A DNA stretch of 64,000 nucleotides from Halomonas aestuarii. Its GTDB lineage: Bacteria > Pseudomonadota > Gammaproteobacteria > Pseudomonadales > Halomonadaceae. Under the pieces are notes generated by a model. That model had not been told where the DNA came from and did not search any database. It saw nothing but the letters and a program-made list of their open reading frames with translations. Made by a program: the position numbers and the translations under genes. Every line of letters starts with the position of its first letter. Positions within the stretch are counted from its first letter, which is position 1. The stretch spans positions 1,984,001-2,048,000 of the forward strand of contig NZ_CP018139.1 of NCBI RefSeq assembly GCF_001886615.1, read 5' to 3'. Of this stretch, positions 34,003-43,265 are shown piece by piece.

Positions 34003-34998
34003 TCAGGGAGTGGCGCGTTCGAGCACGTCGCTGGCCCAGTCGGCACCGATGTCCTCGATGATCTCGGGCCAGACCTGCTCGCGAGCGATCTCCGCGTGGG
34101 CGGCAATCTGTTCCTCGCTGACCGGCAGGATGGTGGCCCCGGATTCCTCCAGCAGGCCCTCGTTGCGAGCCTGGTCGGCCTGGGCCGCCTCCCAGCGGGC
34201 TGCCTCGAAACTCTCGGCGGCGGTATCGAGCGCCGCCTGCTGGTCCGACTCGAGTTCCTCGTAGATGTCGTTGTTGATCAGCAGGTACCACATCTCGAAG
34301 TGGGTGTTGAGCGGCAGGTAGTAGTTGGTGACGTCCCGGAAGGAGGCGTAGTAGCCCTCGGCACCCGAACCCATGATCCCGTCGACCACGCCGGTCTGGA
34401 TCGCCGTGAAGGCGTCGGAGAACGGCAGGGGCGAGCCGATGTAGCCGGTGTTATCGGCCAGCAACTGGAAGGACTTCATGGGCGGTACCCGCAGTTTCGC
34501 GCCCTTGTCGACCGTGGGGTCGGCCGCATTCTCCACCTCGCTGTTGAGGGCGATGCCGCCGAAGTAGACCGGCCAGCCCGCGAGCACGTGGATGTTCTGT
34601 TCGGCGTAGAGCGATTCGACCTCGTCACGCATCACGGCGCCGTCCGAGAACATCTGCTTCGCGTCCGACCAGTTCTGCACGAGGTAGGGCAGGTAGGCGA
34701 GCTGGAAGCGGGGGTCGGCACCCGATGCCGGCGGCTGCACCGCCATATCGATAGCGCCGAGGCCGACACGCTCCTGCACCACGGTGTAGTCGCCCAGGGC
34801 GCTGGCAGGGAACAGCCGGACGTTCAGCTCGCCATCGGTGGCGGCGGCGACGTCTTCGGCGAGCGCCGTGGCGGCCTTGTCGATGGCCGTGTCCTGGGGA
34901 CGCACGTGGGAGAGCTTGAGGGTCGCGGCTTCTGCCACGCCGACCAGGGTCGAGAGGGCGATGGCGCTGACAAGCAGCTTGGGGGTTGGCATTTTCAT
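34003..34998 (-). CDS. TRAP transporter solute-binding protein DctP family
   Basis: Periplasmic receptor of 331 residues with a signal peptide (KLLVSAIALSTLVGVAEA) from the ATG at 34998, which has GGAG 6 bases upstream. Family blocks are TLKLSHVRPQDTAIDKAA, the carboxylate-binding region AKLRVPPMKSFQLLADNTG, and PLPFSDAFTAIQTGVVDGIMG. These receptors bind organic acids with a conserved arginine (here in LRVPPMKS). It is followed by the dehydrogenase genes and preceded by the two membrane subunits. Confidence 0.93.
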   Translation of the reverse strand: MKMPTPKLLVSAIALSTLVGVAEAATLKLSHVRPQDTAIDKAATALAEDVAAATDGELNVRLFPASALGDYTVVQERVGLGAIDMAVQPPASGADPRFQLAYLPYLVQNWSDAKQMFSDGAVMRDEVESLYAEQNIHVLAGWPVYFGGIALNSEVENAADPTVDKGAKLRVPPMKSFQLLADNTGYIGSPLPFSDAFTAIQTGVVDGIMGSGAEGYYASFRDVTNYYLPLNTHFEMWYLLINNDIYEELESDQQAALDTAAESFEAARWEAAQADQARNEGLLEESGATILPVSEEQIAAHAEIAREQVWPEIIEDIGADWASDVLERATP

Positions 34999-35042
34999 TG
35001 TTTTCTCCAGGTGTTGTTGCGGGTACTGCATGGGTTACGGGT

Positions 35043-36341
35043 TTAGTAGCCAAACAGGCCGGGCAGGAACTCGGACAGGTCAGGCCAGGCGGATACCAGC
35101 ACCACGACCGGGATGTAGCCGAACAGGATGAGCACCATGGCGGGTTTCACCACCTCGGTGAACTTCACCTTGCCGATTCGGGCGCCCAGGTAGAGGATGC
35201 TGGCGTAGGGGGGCGTCACCCCGCCCATGGCGGTGTTGACGCCCATGATGGCGGCGAACTGCACCGGGGTGACGCCAAGGGCGTTCATCAGGGGCAGCAG
35301 CAACGGGGCAGTGAGGATGATGGCCGTGATGTCGTTGACCACCATGCCGATGCCGAAGAGCAGCAGGTTGATCAACAGCAGCAGGACGAACTTGTTGTCG
35401 GTGATCTGGAAGATCAGGTCGACCAGCTGCTGCGGGATCCCTTCCATCACGTAGATCTGGCTGAGCATCAGGCTGAACAGGATCATGATCAGGATGGCGC
35501 CGATCGAGGTGGCCGACTCCTTGCCGGCTTCCAGCAGGGTGCGCCAGGTCAGGCCGCGATAGATCATGAAACCGACGGGCAGGGCATAGATGACGGCCAC
35601 TGCTGCCGCCTCGGTGGGCGTCATGATGCCGCCGTAGATGCCGCCGAGGATGATGACCGGCATCATCAGGGCGGGAATGGCGTGGACGGTGCGTCGGCTT
35701 GCCTCTCTCAGGTGCTCGCTCAGCACCATGGGCTCATCCAGGACCAGGTCGAACTTGCGCGACATGAACATGTTGACGAGGCAGAAGTTGAACATGATCA
35801 AGAGGCCCGGCCCCAGCGTGGCGAGAAAGCTGGCCAGGATGGAGGTGTCGGTGACCCAGCCGTAGACGATCATGGTCACGCTGGGGGGAATCAGCAGCCC
35901 CAGGATGGAAGAGTTGGCGATCAGTGCCGTGGAGTAGGCGCGGGGATAGCCCTTGCGCTCCATCTCGGGGATGAGCAGCGGCCCTACCGCCGCGATGCCG
36001 GTCAAGCCGCTGCCGGAGATGGCGCCGATGATGGCGCAGCTGACCGTGGCCACGGCGCCCAGGCCGCCGCGGACCCGGCCGACGAAGATATTGACGAACT
36101 TCAGCAGGCTCGAGGCGATGCCGCTGATGCTCATCAGGGTGCCGGCAAACACGAACAGCGGGATCGCCAGGAGGATCGGGTTGGTCAGCTGGCTCACCCC
36201 CCACATCGTCAGCCCGCGCATGGTGGCGTCGCCGACGGTGGTCATCACCATCAGGGCCGCACCGAAGCAGTAGGGAAGCGGGACGCCCAGCGTCAGCAGC
36301 AGGATCAGGGCCGCGAAGGCCAGCAGCGCGACTTCAATCAT
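35043..36341 (-). CDS. TRAP transporter large permease DctM family
   Basis: Membrane subunit of 432 residues with about 12 helices. Conserved DctM regions include GVPLPYCFGAALMV, GAISGSGLTGIAAVGPLLIPEM, LLIPPSVTMIVYGWVTDTS, TPTEAAAVAVIYAL and the C-terminal GVTPPYASILYLGARIGKV. It uses the sodium gradient for uptake together with DctP and DctQ, which fits a halophile-like lifestyle. Its start overlaps the small permease stop by 8 bases. Confidence 0.95.
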   Translation of the reverse strand: MIEVALLAFAALILLLTLGVPLPYCFGAALMVMTTVGDATMRGLTMWGVSQLTNPILLAIPLFVFAGTLMSISGIASSLLKFVNIFVGRVRGGLGAVATVSCAIIGAISGSGLTGIAAVGPLLIPEMERKGYPRAYSTALIANSSILGLLIPPSVTMIVYGWVTDTSILASFLATLGPGLLIMFNFCLVNMFMSRKFDLVLDEPMVLSEHLREASRRTVHAIPALMMPVIILGGIYGGIMTPTEAAAVAVIYALPVGFMIYRGLTWRTLLEAGKESATSIGAILIMILFSLMLSQIYVMEGIPQQLVDLIFQITDNKFVLLLLINLLLFGIGMVVNDITAIILTAPLLLPLMNALGVTPVQFAAIMGVNTAMGGVTPPYASILYLGARIGKVKFTEVVKPAMVLILFGYIPVVVLVSAWPDLSEFLPGLFGY

Positions 36342-36900
36342 TGGGCTTGTCCTTGTTGGCGTCAGTCAGGATCTGGAACTCGTGGACCTCGGCGGTCTCG
36401 GGGAAGTCGGGATCTCCGGCGGCCTGGTCGGGTTCGGAGCGCAGGCCGAAGACGTAGCCGAGGTTGCGCACCAGGTGCCAGATGGTGAAGACGATCATCA
36501 GCACGAGCCCGATGAACACCGCAGACTCGTAGATAAAGGTCGGCAGGTAGAGCGTCGGGGTCCCCTTGCCCACTCGCCAGGAGTAGGTGAAGAAGTCCCA
36601 GGCCCAGGTGGCGAGCCAGATCGAGATGGCAACGCTGAGGCCATCGGCGATGGCCTTGAGGGCGGCCCGGGCGCGCTCGGTCTTGAGGAAGATGTCGAGG
36701 ACGTTGGCGCGGATCTGGGTGTCTTCGCGGGAGGCGTTGACGCTGCCGAGCAGGTAGAGCCACAGGGTCGGGATCAGCGCCATCTCCTCGAGACCCATGA
36801 TCGGTGTCTCCAGGATGTAGCGGGTGATGACCTGAATGAACTGACTGCCGGCAACGATGGTGATCAGCAGGGTCAGTGTGTAGCGAAAGAGTCGTTCCAT
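36334..36900 (-). CDS. TRAP transporter small permease DctQ family
   Basis: Membrane subunit of 188 residues with four helices: LFRYTLTLLITIVAGSQFIQVITRY, the hallmark GLEEMALIPTLWLYLLGSV, a middle helix around SVAISIWLATWAWDFF, and VFIGLVLMIVFTIWHLVRN. A soluble C-terminal tail of about 40 residues follows. The ATG at 36900 fits the family start; the open frame extends into the intergenic region. First gene of the uptake-oxidation operon. Confidence 0.92.
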   Translation of the reverse strand: MERLFRYTLTLLITIVAGSQFIQVITRYILETPIMGLEEMALIPTLWLYLLGSVNASREDTQIRANVLDIFLKTERARAALKAIADGLSVAISIWLATWAWDFFTYSWRVGKGTPTLYLPTFIYESAVFIGLVLMIVFTIWHLVRNLGYVFGLRSEPDQAAGDPDFPETAEVHEFQILTDANKDKPND

Positions 36901-36976
36901 AAGGCCTGTCTCGCTTGTTGTGGTTGTCAGCCAGGGCCGTGGCTTGTGGGTAATCTTGGAAGCGGCGGTATATAAC

Positions 36977-37004
36977 ATCAAATCGTTTGTTTGTATGATT
37001 TGAT
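36977..37004. promoter_or_regulatory. candidate LysR operator (inverted repeat)
   Basis: ATCAAATC (36977-36984) and GATTTGAT (36997-37004) form a perfect inverted repeat with a 12-base spacer, in the 132-base gap between divergent dctQ and the LysR gene. The region is strikingly AT-rich. Position and symmetry fit the recognition site of the adjacent LysR-type regulator. Confidence 0.6.
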
Positions 37005-37032
37005 AATACAATGTTGTTAACTTGGGGGTGCC

Positions 37033-37968
37033 ATGGCCAAACTGACCTACCGTCAGATCGAGGCCTTCCGGGCGGTGATGATCAGCGGCACGACCAGCGG
37101 GGCGGCCGATATCCTCTGCGTGTCCCAGCCGGCCATCAGCCGCCTGCTGGCGGATTTCGAGGACACGGTCGGCGTGACGATGTTCGAGCGCCGCCGGCGT
37201 CGTCTACATCCGACGCCCGAGGCCAGGTTCTTCTTCGAGGAGGTCGAGCGCGCCTTCGTCTCGCTGGAGCACCTCTCTCGCGCCGCCGAGGAGTTGCGAG
37301 AGTTTCATCTGGGGGCGCTGAGGATCGCCTCCATGCCGGCGGCCTCGGTCGAGTTTCTGCCGGCCCTCGCGGATCGCTTCGGCCAGGCGCATCCGGGGGT
37401 CTCGGTCACCCTTCAGGTACGCAGCACCCAGCAGGTGGTCGATCTGGTGGCCAGTCAGCAATTCGACTTGGGCGTGATTTCCGGGATTGCCCTCGACGAC
37501 CCCGCGGTGGAGGAGCGTACCCTGGCCGACAGTCGGCTGGTCTGCGCGCTGCCGCCGGGGCACCCCTTGTCGGAGCACGAGGTGGTGAGGCCGGGTGACC
37601 TGGAAGGGGAGGTGTTCGTCTCGCTGGGGTCAGAGCAGAGCATCCGTCACACCATCGACGGGGTGTTCAATAACGCCGGCGTCAAGCGGCAGCTGCTGAT
37701 CGATACCCAGCTGCATTACGCCGCCTGTGCCTTCGTGCTGGCAGGCAGCGGGGTGTCGCTGGTCGATCCGCTCACCGCCTGGCACTATCGGCGCCTTGGC
37801 CTGGTGGTCAAGCGCTTCGAGCCCCGGGTGGCCTACCGCTACAGCGTGATCTTCCCCAGGCAGCGGGGTCAGTCCGGCTTGACCCGGTCCTTCCTGAAGT
37901 CATTGGACAAGGCGCTGGACGACCTGCAGTCGGAGTCCCAGGGGCTCTTCGAGCGACGGCGGCCCTGA
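37033..37968 (+). CDS. LysR family transcriptional regulator
   Basis: Regulator of 311 residues. The N-terminal winged helix reads LTYRQIEAFRAVMISGTTSGAADILCVSQPAISRLLADFE, then a periplasmic-binding-protein-like effector domain with GALRIASMPAASVEFLPALADRF. It most resembles the LysR proteins that control opine, octopine or amino-acid catabolism. It is divergent from the TRAP/dehydrogenase operon and probably activates it in response to the substrate through the inverted repeat at 36977-37004. Confidence 0.93.
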   Translation: MAKLTYRQIEAFRAVMISGTTSGAADILCVSQPAISRLLADFEDTVGVTMFERRRRRLHPTPEARFFFEEVERAFVSLEHLSRAAEELREFHLGALRIASMPAASVEFLPALADRFGQAHPGVSVTLQVRSTQQVVDLVASQQFDLGVISGIALDDPAVEERTLADSRLVCALPPGHPLSEHEVVRPGDLEGEVFVSLGSEQSIRHTIDGVFNNAGVKRQLLIDTQLHYAACAFVLAGSGVSLVDPLTAWHYRRLGLVVKRFEPRVAYRYSVIFPRQRGQSGLTRSFLKSLDKALDDLQSESQGLFERRRP

Positions 37969-38031
37969 TGGGCGACAGTGACGGCAAGGGAGAGGGGACT
38001 TGTCGGGCTCGTCGTGGACGCCACCAACAAA

Positions 38032-38067
38032 AAACGGCCACCGCTCCGAGGAGCTAGGTGGCCGTTT
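38032..38067 (-). terminator. bidirectional terminator between LysR gene and tRNA-Pro
   Basis: AAACGGCCACC (38032-38042) and GGTGGCCGTTT (38057-38067) form an 11-base stem. On the minus strand it is followed by TTTTTTG, giving a canonical Rho-independent terminator for the tRNA transcript. It also lies downstream of the LysR gene. Confidence 0.8.
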
Positions 38068-38080
38068 CTACTGAATTCTG

Positions 38081-38157
38081 TGGTCGGAGTAGCAGGATTC
38101 GAACCTACGACCTCTGCCTCCCGAAGGCAGCGCTCTACCAAGCTGAGCTATACTCCG
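38081..38157 (-). tRNA. tRNA-Pro (CGG anticodon)
   Basis: Read on the minus strand, a full 77-base cloverleaf: acceptor stem CGGAGT.. pairing at both ends, D-loop AGCTTGGTAGAGC, anticodon stem CTGCC/GGCAG with loop TTCGGGA (anticodon CGG, codon CCG), T-arm with GTTCGAATC, and an encoded CCA end. It lies between the LysR gene and ispB and is followed by a terminator. Confidence 0.97.
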
Positions 38158-38248
38158 ATGTTTTCACTGTCGGGCCTGTGGCGACCGACGGAGCGCATTA
38201 TACGCAAACTGCCCCGGCGTGCAAGCCCTCGGGGCGGCTTTGCGTCGC

Positions 38249-39256
38249 TCAGTTCTGGCGGTCCACCGCCAGGCGGGCGAGGTGGGCCATGCTGTCGCGG
38301 AAGGGGCTCTCGGGCAGGGCCTCGAGCTGTGCCAGGGCCTTGTCGGCCATCTCCACGGCGCGGGCCCGGGTGTAGTCCAGGGCGCCGGTGTCGCGCACGA
38401 TGCCCAGCACCTCGTCCAGGTGGTCGAGGCCGCCCTGGCGAATCGCCCGCCGGATCAGCTTGCGCTGTTCCGGGGTGCCGGTGGCCATGGCCTGGATCAG
38501 GGGCAGGGTCGGCTTGCCCTCGGCCAGGTCGTCGCCGACGTTCTTGCCCATGGCCACGGCATCGCCCTGGTAGTCGAGCAGGTCGTCGACCAGTTGGAAG
38601 GCCAGGCCCAGGTAGCGGCCGTAATACTGCAGGGCGGCCTCCTGCTCGGGGCTCGCCTCGGCGAGGATGGCGCCGCTGTGGGAGGCCGCCTCGAAGAGCA
38701 TGGCGGTCTTGCCCTGGATCGTCTCGAAGTAGGCGGCCTCGTCGGTGTCGGGGTTGCCGACGTTGGTGAGCTGCTGCACCTCGCCCTCGGCGATGGTGCA
38801 GGTCGCCCGCGAGAGCACGTCCATGATGCGCATGGAGCCGACCTCGACCATCATCTGGAACGAGCGGGAATAGAGGAAGTCACCCACCAGCACCGAGGGG
38901 GCGTTGCCCCAGGAGTCGTTGGCCGTGGCCTTGCCGCGTCGCATGTGCGACTCGTCGACCACGTCGTCGTGCAGCAGGGTCGAGGTGTGCATGAACTCGA
39001 TCAGGGTGGCGAGGGTGACGTGCCGGTCGCCGGCGTAGCCCAGCGAGCGGGCCGCCAGCAGCACCAGCAGGGGGCGCAGCCGCTTGCCGCCGCTCTCGAT
39101 GATGTACTGGCCGATGGTCTCCACCAGCGGGATGCGCGAGGCGAGCTGGTCCATGATCGTCTGATTCACGGCGGCGAAGTCGTCGGCGACGGCCGCGTGC
39201 AGCGGAGATTCGGGAGCAGGACGGGGCGACGGGGACGGCGGGACGTTGGCGGTCAT
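38249..39256 (-). CDS. ispB: octaprenyl (polyprenyl) diphosphate synthase IspB
   Basis: Trans-prenyl transferase of 335 residues that makes the ubiquinone side chain. The two aspartate-rich motifs are [11 protein letters not shown] and [31 protein letters not shown] is the conserved substrate-binding start. The ATG at 39256 leaves a short proline-rich N-terminus; the longer frame is not conserved. Divergent from rplU, as in E. coli and Pseudomonas. Chain length (C40 versus C45) cannot be read from the sequence. Confidence 0.95.
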   Translation of the reverse strand: MTANVPPSPSPRPAPESPLHAAVADDFAAVNQTIMDQLASRIPLVETIGQYIIESGGKRLRPLLVLLAARSLGYAGDRHVTLATLIEFMHTSTLLHDDVVDESHMRRGKATANDSWGNAPSVLVGDFLYSRSFQMMVEVGSMRIMDVLSRATCTIAEGEVQQLTNVGNPDTDEAAYFETIQGKTAMLFEAASHSGAILAEASPEQEAALQYYGRYLGLAFQLVDDLLDYQGDAVAMGKNVGDDLAEGKPTLPLIQAMATGTPEQRKLIRRAIRQGGLDHLDEVLGIVRDTGALDYTRARAVEMADKALAQLEALPESPFRDSMAHLARLAVDRQN

Positions 39257-39414
39257 GGAGGCGGTATCGACGAGTAGGTGGGGCCGGGGCACGCAGTCCC
39301 CTTGTGGCCTTGGGTTGCCGGTCATGCTATGGGGCCCCCATGGGGGCGTCAAGGCGCCTCGGGAGCGGGCCACGGCCCGCCGTCGGCGACGGGTCGAGCG
39401 TCCGCGGGGGCGGG

Positions 39415-39443
39415 TTGTGCACGTTGTCGAGCGCGGTTATAAT
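39415..39443 (+). promoter_or_regulatory. sigma70 promoter of rplU-rpmA
   Basis: TTGTGC (39415-39420) and a perfect TATAAT (39438-39443) are separated by 17 bases, about 105 bases before the rplU start. The 290-base gap between ispB and rplU holds nothing else that I recognise. Confidence 0.7.
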
Positions 39444-39548
39444 CCGCGACCCACTCATCACGCTCCCTGTCAGATGGCTGCCGGAAGGGGCGCCACTCGC
39501 AGCAGGTCGATGAAGAGCCAACACCCGATGAGTCCTGGAGAGAAAAGC

Positions 39549-39860
39549 ATGTACGCAGTTATCAAGAGCGGTGGCAAGCAATACCGCGTTCAGGAAGGCC
39601 AGACTCTCAAGCTCGAGAAGCTGGAAGTGCCGACCGGCGACACCATCGAGTTCGACGAGGTCCTGCTGGTGGGCAACGACGAGGACGTCACGATCGGCGC
39701 TCCGCTGGTCGACGGTGCCAAGGTGGCGGCCGAGGTCGTCTCCCACGGCCGCGGCGACAAGGTGACCATCCTCAAGTTCCGTCGTCGCAAGCACAGCATG
39801 AAGCGTCAGGGCCACCGTCAGTGGTTCACTGAAGTCAAGATCACCGGGATCTCCGCGTAA
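39549..39860 (+). CDS. rplU: 50S ribosomal protein L21
   Basis: Ribosomal large-subunit protein of 103 residues, binding 23S rRNA with L20. The start [18 protein letters not shown] and the C-terminal [26 protein letters not shown] are diagnostic. I use the ATG at 39549, preceded by GGAGAG; longer frames are not coding. It is followed by rpmA after 34 bases, the universal rplU-rpmA-obgE order. Confidence 0.98.
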   Translation: MYAVIKSGGKQYRVQEGQTLKLEKLEVPTGDTIEFDEVLLVGNDEDVTIGAPLVDGAKVAAEVVSHGRGDKVTILKFRRRKHSMKRQGHRQWFTEVKITGISA

Positions 39861-39894
39861 GCGGCTGACCCCCTGAACGAGCGAGGTATTTGCA

Positions 39895-40152
39895 ATGGCT
39901 CATAAGAAGGCAGCGGGCTCCACACGTAATGGTCGCGATTCCGAATCCAAACGCCTTGGCGTGAAGCTGTTCGGTGGCCAGGTCGTCAACCCGGGCAACA
40001 TCATCGTGCGCCAGCGTGGCACCAAGTTCCACGCCGGCACCGGCGTCGGTATCGGCAAGGACCATACCCTGTTCGCCCTGGACGAAGGCGTGGTCAAGTT
40101 CGAGACCAAGGGCCCGAAGAACCGCAAGTTCGTCAGTGTCGTCTCCGCCTGA
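39895..40152 (+). CDS. rpmA: 50S ribosomal protein L27
   Basis: Ribosomal protein of 85 residues; its N-terminus ([20 protein letters not shown]) reaches the peptidyl-transferase centre. The body [20 protein letters not shown] is the conserved L27 fold. Second gene of the rplU-rpmA operon. A strong terminator follows before obgE. Confidence 0.98.
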   Translation: MAHKKAAGSTRNGRDSESKRLGVKLFGGQVVNPGNIIVRQRGTKFHAGTGVGIGKDHTLFALDEGVVKFETKGPKNRKFVSVVSA

Positions 40153-40172
40153 GACCACCGGCACTTGCAGCG

Positions 40173-40200
40173 AGAAGGCCCCGCCCAGGCGGGGCCTTCT
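40173..40200 (+). terminator. intrinsic terminator after rpmA
   Basis: AGAAGGCCCCGCC and GGCGGGGCCTTCT form a 13-base stem 20 bases after the rpmA stop, followed by TGT. It probably reduces read-through into obgE. Confidence 0.75.
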
Positions 40201-40237
40201 TGTATCATGGCGGCACAGGCCGCCAGGAGAGTGACAG

Positions 40238-41425
40238 ATGCAGTTCGTCGACGAAGCCTCGATCATCGTGGAAGCCGGCAAGGGCGGCAACGGCTGCCTG
40301 AGCTTCCGCCGCGAGAAGTACGTGCCCAAGGGTGGCCCCGACGGCGGTGATGGCGGTCACGGCGGCAGCGTCTACCTGATCGGTGACGATGCGCTCAACA
40401 CCCTCATCGACTTCAAGTACCAGCGCTTCTACAAGGCGCAGAACGGTCAGCCCGGCCAGGGCCGGCAGATGAGCGGGCGCGCCGGCGAGGACCTGCACGT
40501 CAAGGTGCCGGTGGGCACCACGGTGATCGACGAGGACACCCTCGAGGTGATCGCCGACGTCACCGAGATCGGCCAGGTGGTGATGGTGGCCCAGGCCGGT
40601 CGCCGGGGGCTGGGCAACATCCACTTCAAGTCCTCCACCAACCGCGCGCCGCGGCGCACCACGCCGGGCACCGAGGGTGAGCGGCGCAACCTGCGCCTGG
40701 AGATGAAGGTGATGGCCGACGTGGGCCTGCTGGGACTGCCTAATGCCGGCAAGTCGACGCTGATTCGCGCCGTCTCCGCGGCCAAGCCCAAGGTCGCCAA
40801 CTACCCCTTCACCACCCTGGTGCCGAACCTCGGCGTGGTGAAGCTCGGCCTGCACGAGCACTTCGTGATGGCCGACGTGCCCGGCCTGATCGAGGGCGCC
40901 TCCGACGGGGCCGGCCTGGGGCTGCGCTTCCTCAAGCACCTGACCCGTACCCGGCTGCTGTTCCACGTCGTGGACGTCGCCCCCTTCGACGAGTCCGACC
41001 CGGTCGAGGCCGCCGAGGCGATCATCCGCGAACTGGGCGAGTTCTCGCCGGCGCTGGCCGAGCTGCCGCGCTGGCTGGTGCTCAACAAGCTCGACCTGCT
41101 GCCGGCCGAGGAGCGCGAGGCCACGGCCGACGAGATCGTGCGCCGGCTCGGCTGGGAGGGGCCGGTGTTTCGCATCTCGGCGATTTCAAGCGACGGCACC
41201 GATGCCCTCGTCCAGGCCGCCTACCGCTGGCTCACCGAGCAGCGCCGGCTGGAGCACGAGGACGAGGAGGCCGCCGAGCGGGCGCGCGAGATGCGTTCCC
41301 GCATGGAGGACGAGGCGGTGGCCCGCACCGAGGCCCGCCTCGGTCGCAAGCGTCCCCGCGACCAGGAGGATGACGACGACTTCGATGACGACGACTATGA
41401 CGTCGAGGTCGAATACGCGCCCTGA
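40238..41425 (+). CDS. obgE: GTPase ObgE/CgtA
   Basis: Essential GTPase of 395 residues involved in 50S ribosome maturation and stress control. The glycine-rich Obg domain (1-158) begins [20 protein letters not shown]. The G domain has G1 GLPNAGKST (166-174), G3 [10 protein letters not shown] and G4 NKLD. A highly acidic C-terminal tail ([19 protein letters not shown]) is typical of proteobacterial members. It lies downstream of rpmA and upstream of proB. Confidence 0.97.
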   Translation: MQFVDEASIIVEAGKGGNGCLSFRREKYVPKGGPDGGDGGHGGSVYLIGDDALNTLIDFKYQRFYKAQNGQPGQGRQMSGRAGEDLHVKVPVGTTVIDEDTLEVIADVTEIGQVVMVAQAGRRGLGNIHFKSSTNRAPRRTTPGTEGERRNLRLEMKVMADVGLLGLPNAGKSTLIRAVSAAKPKVANYPFTTLVPNLGVVKLGLHEHFVMADVPGLIEGASDGAGLGLRFLKHLTRTRLLFHVVDVAPFDESDPVEAAEAIIRELGEFSPALAELPRWLVLNKLDLLPAEEREATADEIVRRLGWEGPVFRISAISSDGTDALVQAAYRWLTEQRRLEHEDEEAAERAREMRSRMEDEAVARTEARLGRKRPRDQEDDDDFDDDDYDVEVEYAP

Positions 41426-41486
41426 GGGCGGCGTGCAGGCCGCGCGGGGCCAGGGGCATGCCGGTCGACGGTGAGTCGAGGGAAGG

Positions 41487-42626
41487 ATGGAACGCAACGA
41501 GCAAGTGGTCGGTCGCGAGGCGCTCAAGCGCGCCCGCCGGGTGGTGGTGAAGATCGGCAGTGCGCTGCTGACCAACGACGGTCGTGGTCTCGACGAGGCG
41601 GCCATCGGCGACTGGGTCGACCAGATCGCCGAACTGCACCGTCGTGGCATCGAGGTGGTGCTGGTCTCCTCCGGTGCCGTGGCGGCCGGGATGGTGCGCC
41701 TGGGCTGGCAGGTCCGGCCCTCCGCGGTCCATGAGCTGCAGGCCGCGGCCGCGGTGGGCCAGAACGGCCTCACCGAGTGCTATGAAGGCCACTTCGCTCG
41801 CCACGGCCTGCTGACCGCCCAGGTGCTGCTGACCCACGACGACCTCTCCAACCGCAAGCGCTACCTCAACGCTCGGTCGGCGCTGCGCACCCTGGTCGGC
41901 CTGCGGGTGGTGCCGGTGGTCAACGAGAACGACACCGTGGTCACCGATGAGATCCGCTTCGGCGACAACGACACCCTCGGGGCCCTGGTGGCCAACCTGC
42001 TCGAGGCCGATGCCCTGGTGATTCTCACCGATCAGGAGGGGCTCTTCGATGCCGACCCGCGCAGCAACCCCGAGGCAACGCTGATCGCCGAGGGACGGGC
42101 CGACGATCCGAGCCTGGCCGCGGTGGCCGGCGGTGGGAGCGCACTGGGTCGCGGCGGCATGGCCACCAAGGTCCGGGCCGCCCAGTTGGCGGCCCGCTCC
42201 GGTGCAGTCACGGTGATCGCCAGCGGACGCCAGCCGTCGGTGCTCGCCCGCCTGGCCGAGGGCGAGCGGCTGGGGACCCTGCTGCTGCCGGAGCAGGCGC
42301 CCATGGCGGCGCGCAAGCGCTGGCTGGCGGGCCAGCTGCAGGTCTGCGGCAGCCTGACCCTCGATGCCGGCGCGGTGAAGGTGCTCAAGGGCAGCGGCTC
42401 CAGCCTGCTGGCGGTCGGCGTGACGGGGGTCAGCGGCCAGTTCCGTCGCGGAGACATGGTGCTCTGCGTCGATGACCGCGGCCGCCACGTGGCCAAGGGG
42501 CTGGTCAACTACGGCGCCGACGAGGCGCGACTGCTGGCCGGCAAGCCGAGTCACCAGATCGAGGCCATCCTCGGCTACATGGAATCGCCGGAGCTGATCC
42601 ACCGCGACAACCTGGTGGTGCTCTAG
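41487..42626 (+). CDS. proB: glutamate 5-kinase ProB
   Basis: First enzyme of proline synthesis, phosphorylating glutamate. It has 379 residues: an amino-acid kinase domain (about 1-265) with [32 protein letters not shown] and [19 protein letters not shown], then a C-terminal PUA domain (about 285-379). Proline is also a compatible solute, which suits a salt-adapted bacterium. It follows obgE after 61 bases, likely in the same transcript. Confidence 0.97.
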   Translation: MERNEQVVGREALKRARRVVVKIGSALLTNDGRGLDEAAIGDWVDQIAELHRRGIEVVLVSSGAVAAGMVRLGWQVRPSAVHELQAAAAVGQNGLTECYEGHFARHGLLTAQVLLTHDDLSNRKRYLNARSALRTLVGLRVVPVVNENDTVVTDEIRFGDNDTLGALVANLLEADALVILTDQEGLFDADPRSNPEATLIAEGRADDPSLAAVAGGGSALGRGGMATKVRAAQLAARSGAVTVIASGRQPSVLARLAEGERLGTLLLPEQAPMAARKRWLAGQLQVCGSLTLDAGAVKVLKGSGSSLLAVGVTGVSGQFRRGDMVLCVDDRGRHVAKGLVNYGADEARLLAGKPSHQIEAILGYMESPELIHRDNLVVL

Positions 42627-42882
42627 CCGCTCGCGCGGCACTCCTCTGGTGCGGCCCGGGCCACGGCTGGTGCGGGCTGCCGGCGATCGGGGGCTGGCAA
42701 GCCCCGGGGTCGCGTGATAGGATACGCCATCCTCTCAGACACGGCCCGTAGGCGATTGCGCTCAAGCGCGCAGTCGGAAAGATGGCCAGGCCGGCGGGGA
42801 TTTTTTATTTCCCTGTTGGATCAAACAGTTATCAAATGCCACCCGCAGTCGGTGGCTACAACTTTCTCCAAGGAGACAGTCA

Positions 42883-43149
42883 GTGGCTAACAGCAAGCAA
42901 GCCCGCAAGCGTGCCCGTCAGGCAGAAGGTCGTCGTGTACTGAAGGCGAGCCAGCGCAGCATGGTCCGCACCTATATCAAGCGCGTCATCAAGGCCATCC
43001 ACAGCGGTGACCACGCCCAGGCCATGGACGCCTTCAAGGCGGCGCAGCCGGTCCTCGACCGCATCGCCGACAAGGACGTGCTGTCCAAGAAGAAGGCCGC
43101 ACGCATGAAGAGCCGCCTGAACAAGCGCATCAAGGCACTCGCGGCGTAA
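42883..43149 (+). CDS. rpsT: 30S ribosomal protein S20
   Basis: Ribosomal protein of 88 residues beginning at a GTG preceded by AAGGAGA; the alternative start is common for rpsT and linked to its autoregulation. The sequence ANSKQARKRARQAEGRR and the C-terminal KKKAARMKSRLNKRIKALAA are diagnostic. In the 256 bases upstream there is a T6 run at 42801-42806 after GC-rich sequence, possibly a leader structure or the proB terminator. Confidence 0.97.
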   Translation: MANSKQARKRARQAEGRRVLKASQRSMVRTYIKRVIKAIHSGDHAQAMDAFKAAQPVLDRIADKDVLSKKKAARMKSRLNKRIKALAA

Positions 43150-43168
43150 GCCGGTCGAGCGCCAGCAG

Positions 43169-43194
43169 AAAAACCGGCCGCGGCCGGTTTTTTT
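43169..43194 (+). terminator. intrinsic terminator of rpsT
   Basis: AACCGGCCGCGGCCGGTT is a near-perfect palindrome flanked by an A-run and followed by seven T residues, directly after the rpsT stop. Confidence 0.9.
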
Positions 43195-43265
43195 GTGTCC
43201 GCTAGTCCTGTTGGGTGCCTGACGAGGGCTCCCGTCGACAGCGCCGAACGAGGAAGGACCCGGTG

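Noticed and set aside
38081..38157. tRNA-Pro as an attachment site for the accessory island
   Set aside because: The island ends about 7.5 kb away, and I see no integrase gene or direct repeat of the tRNA 3' end.
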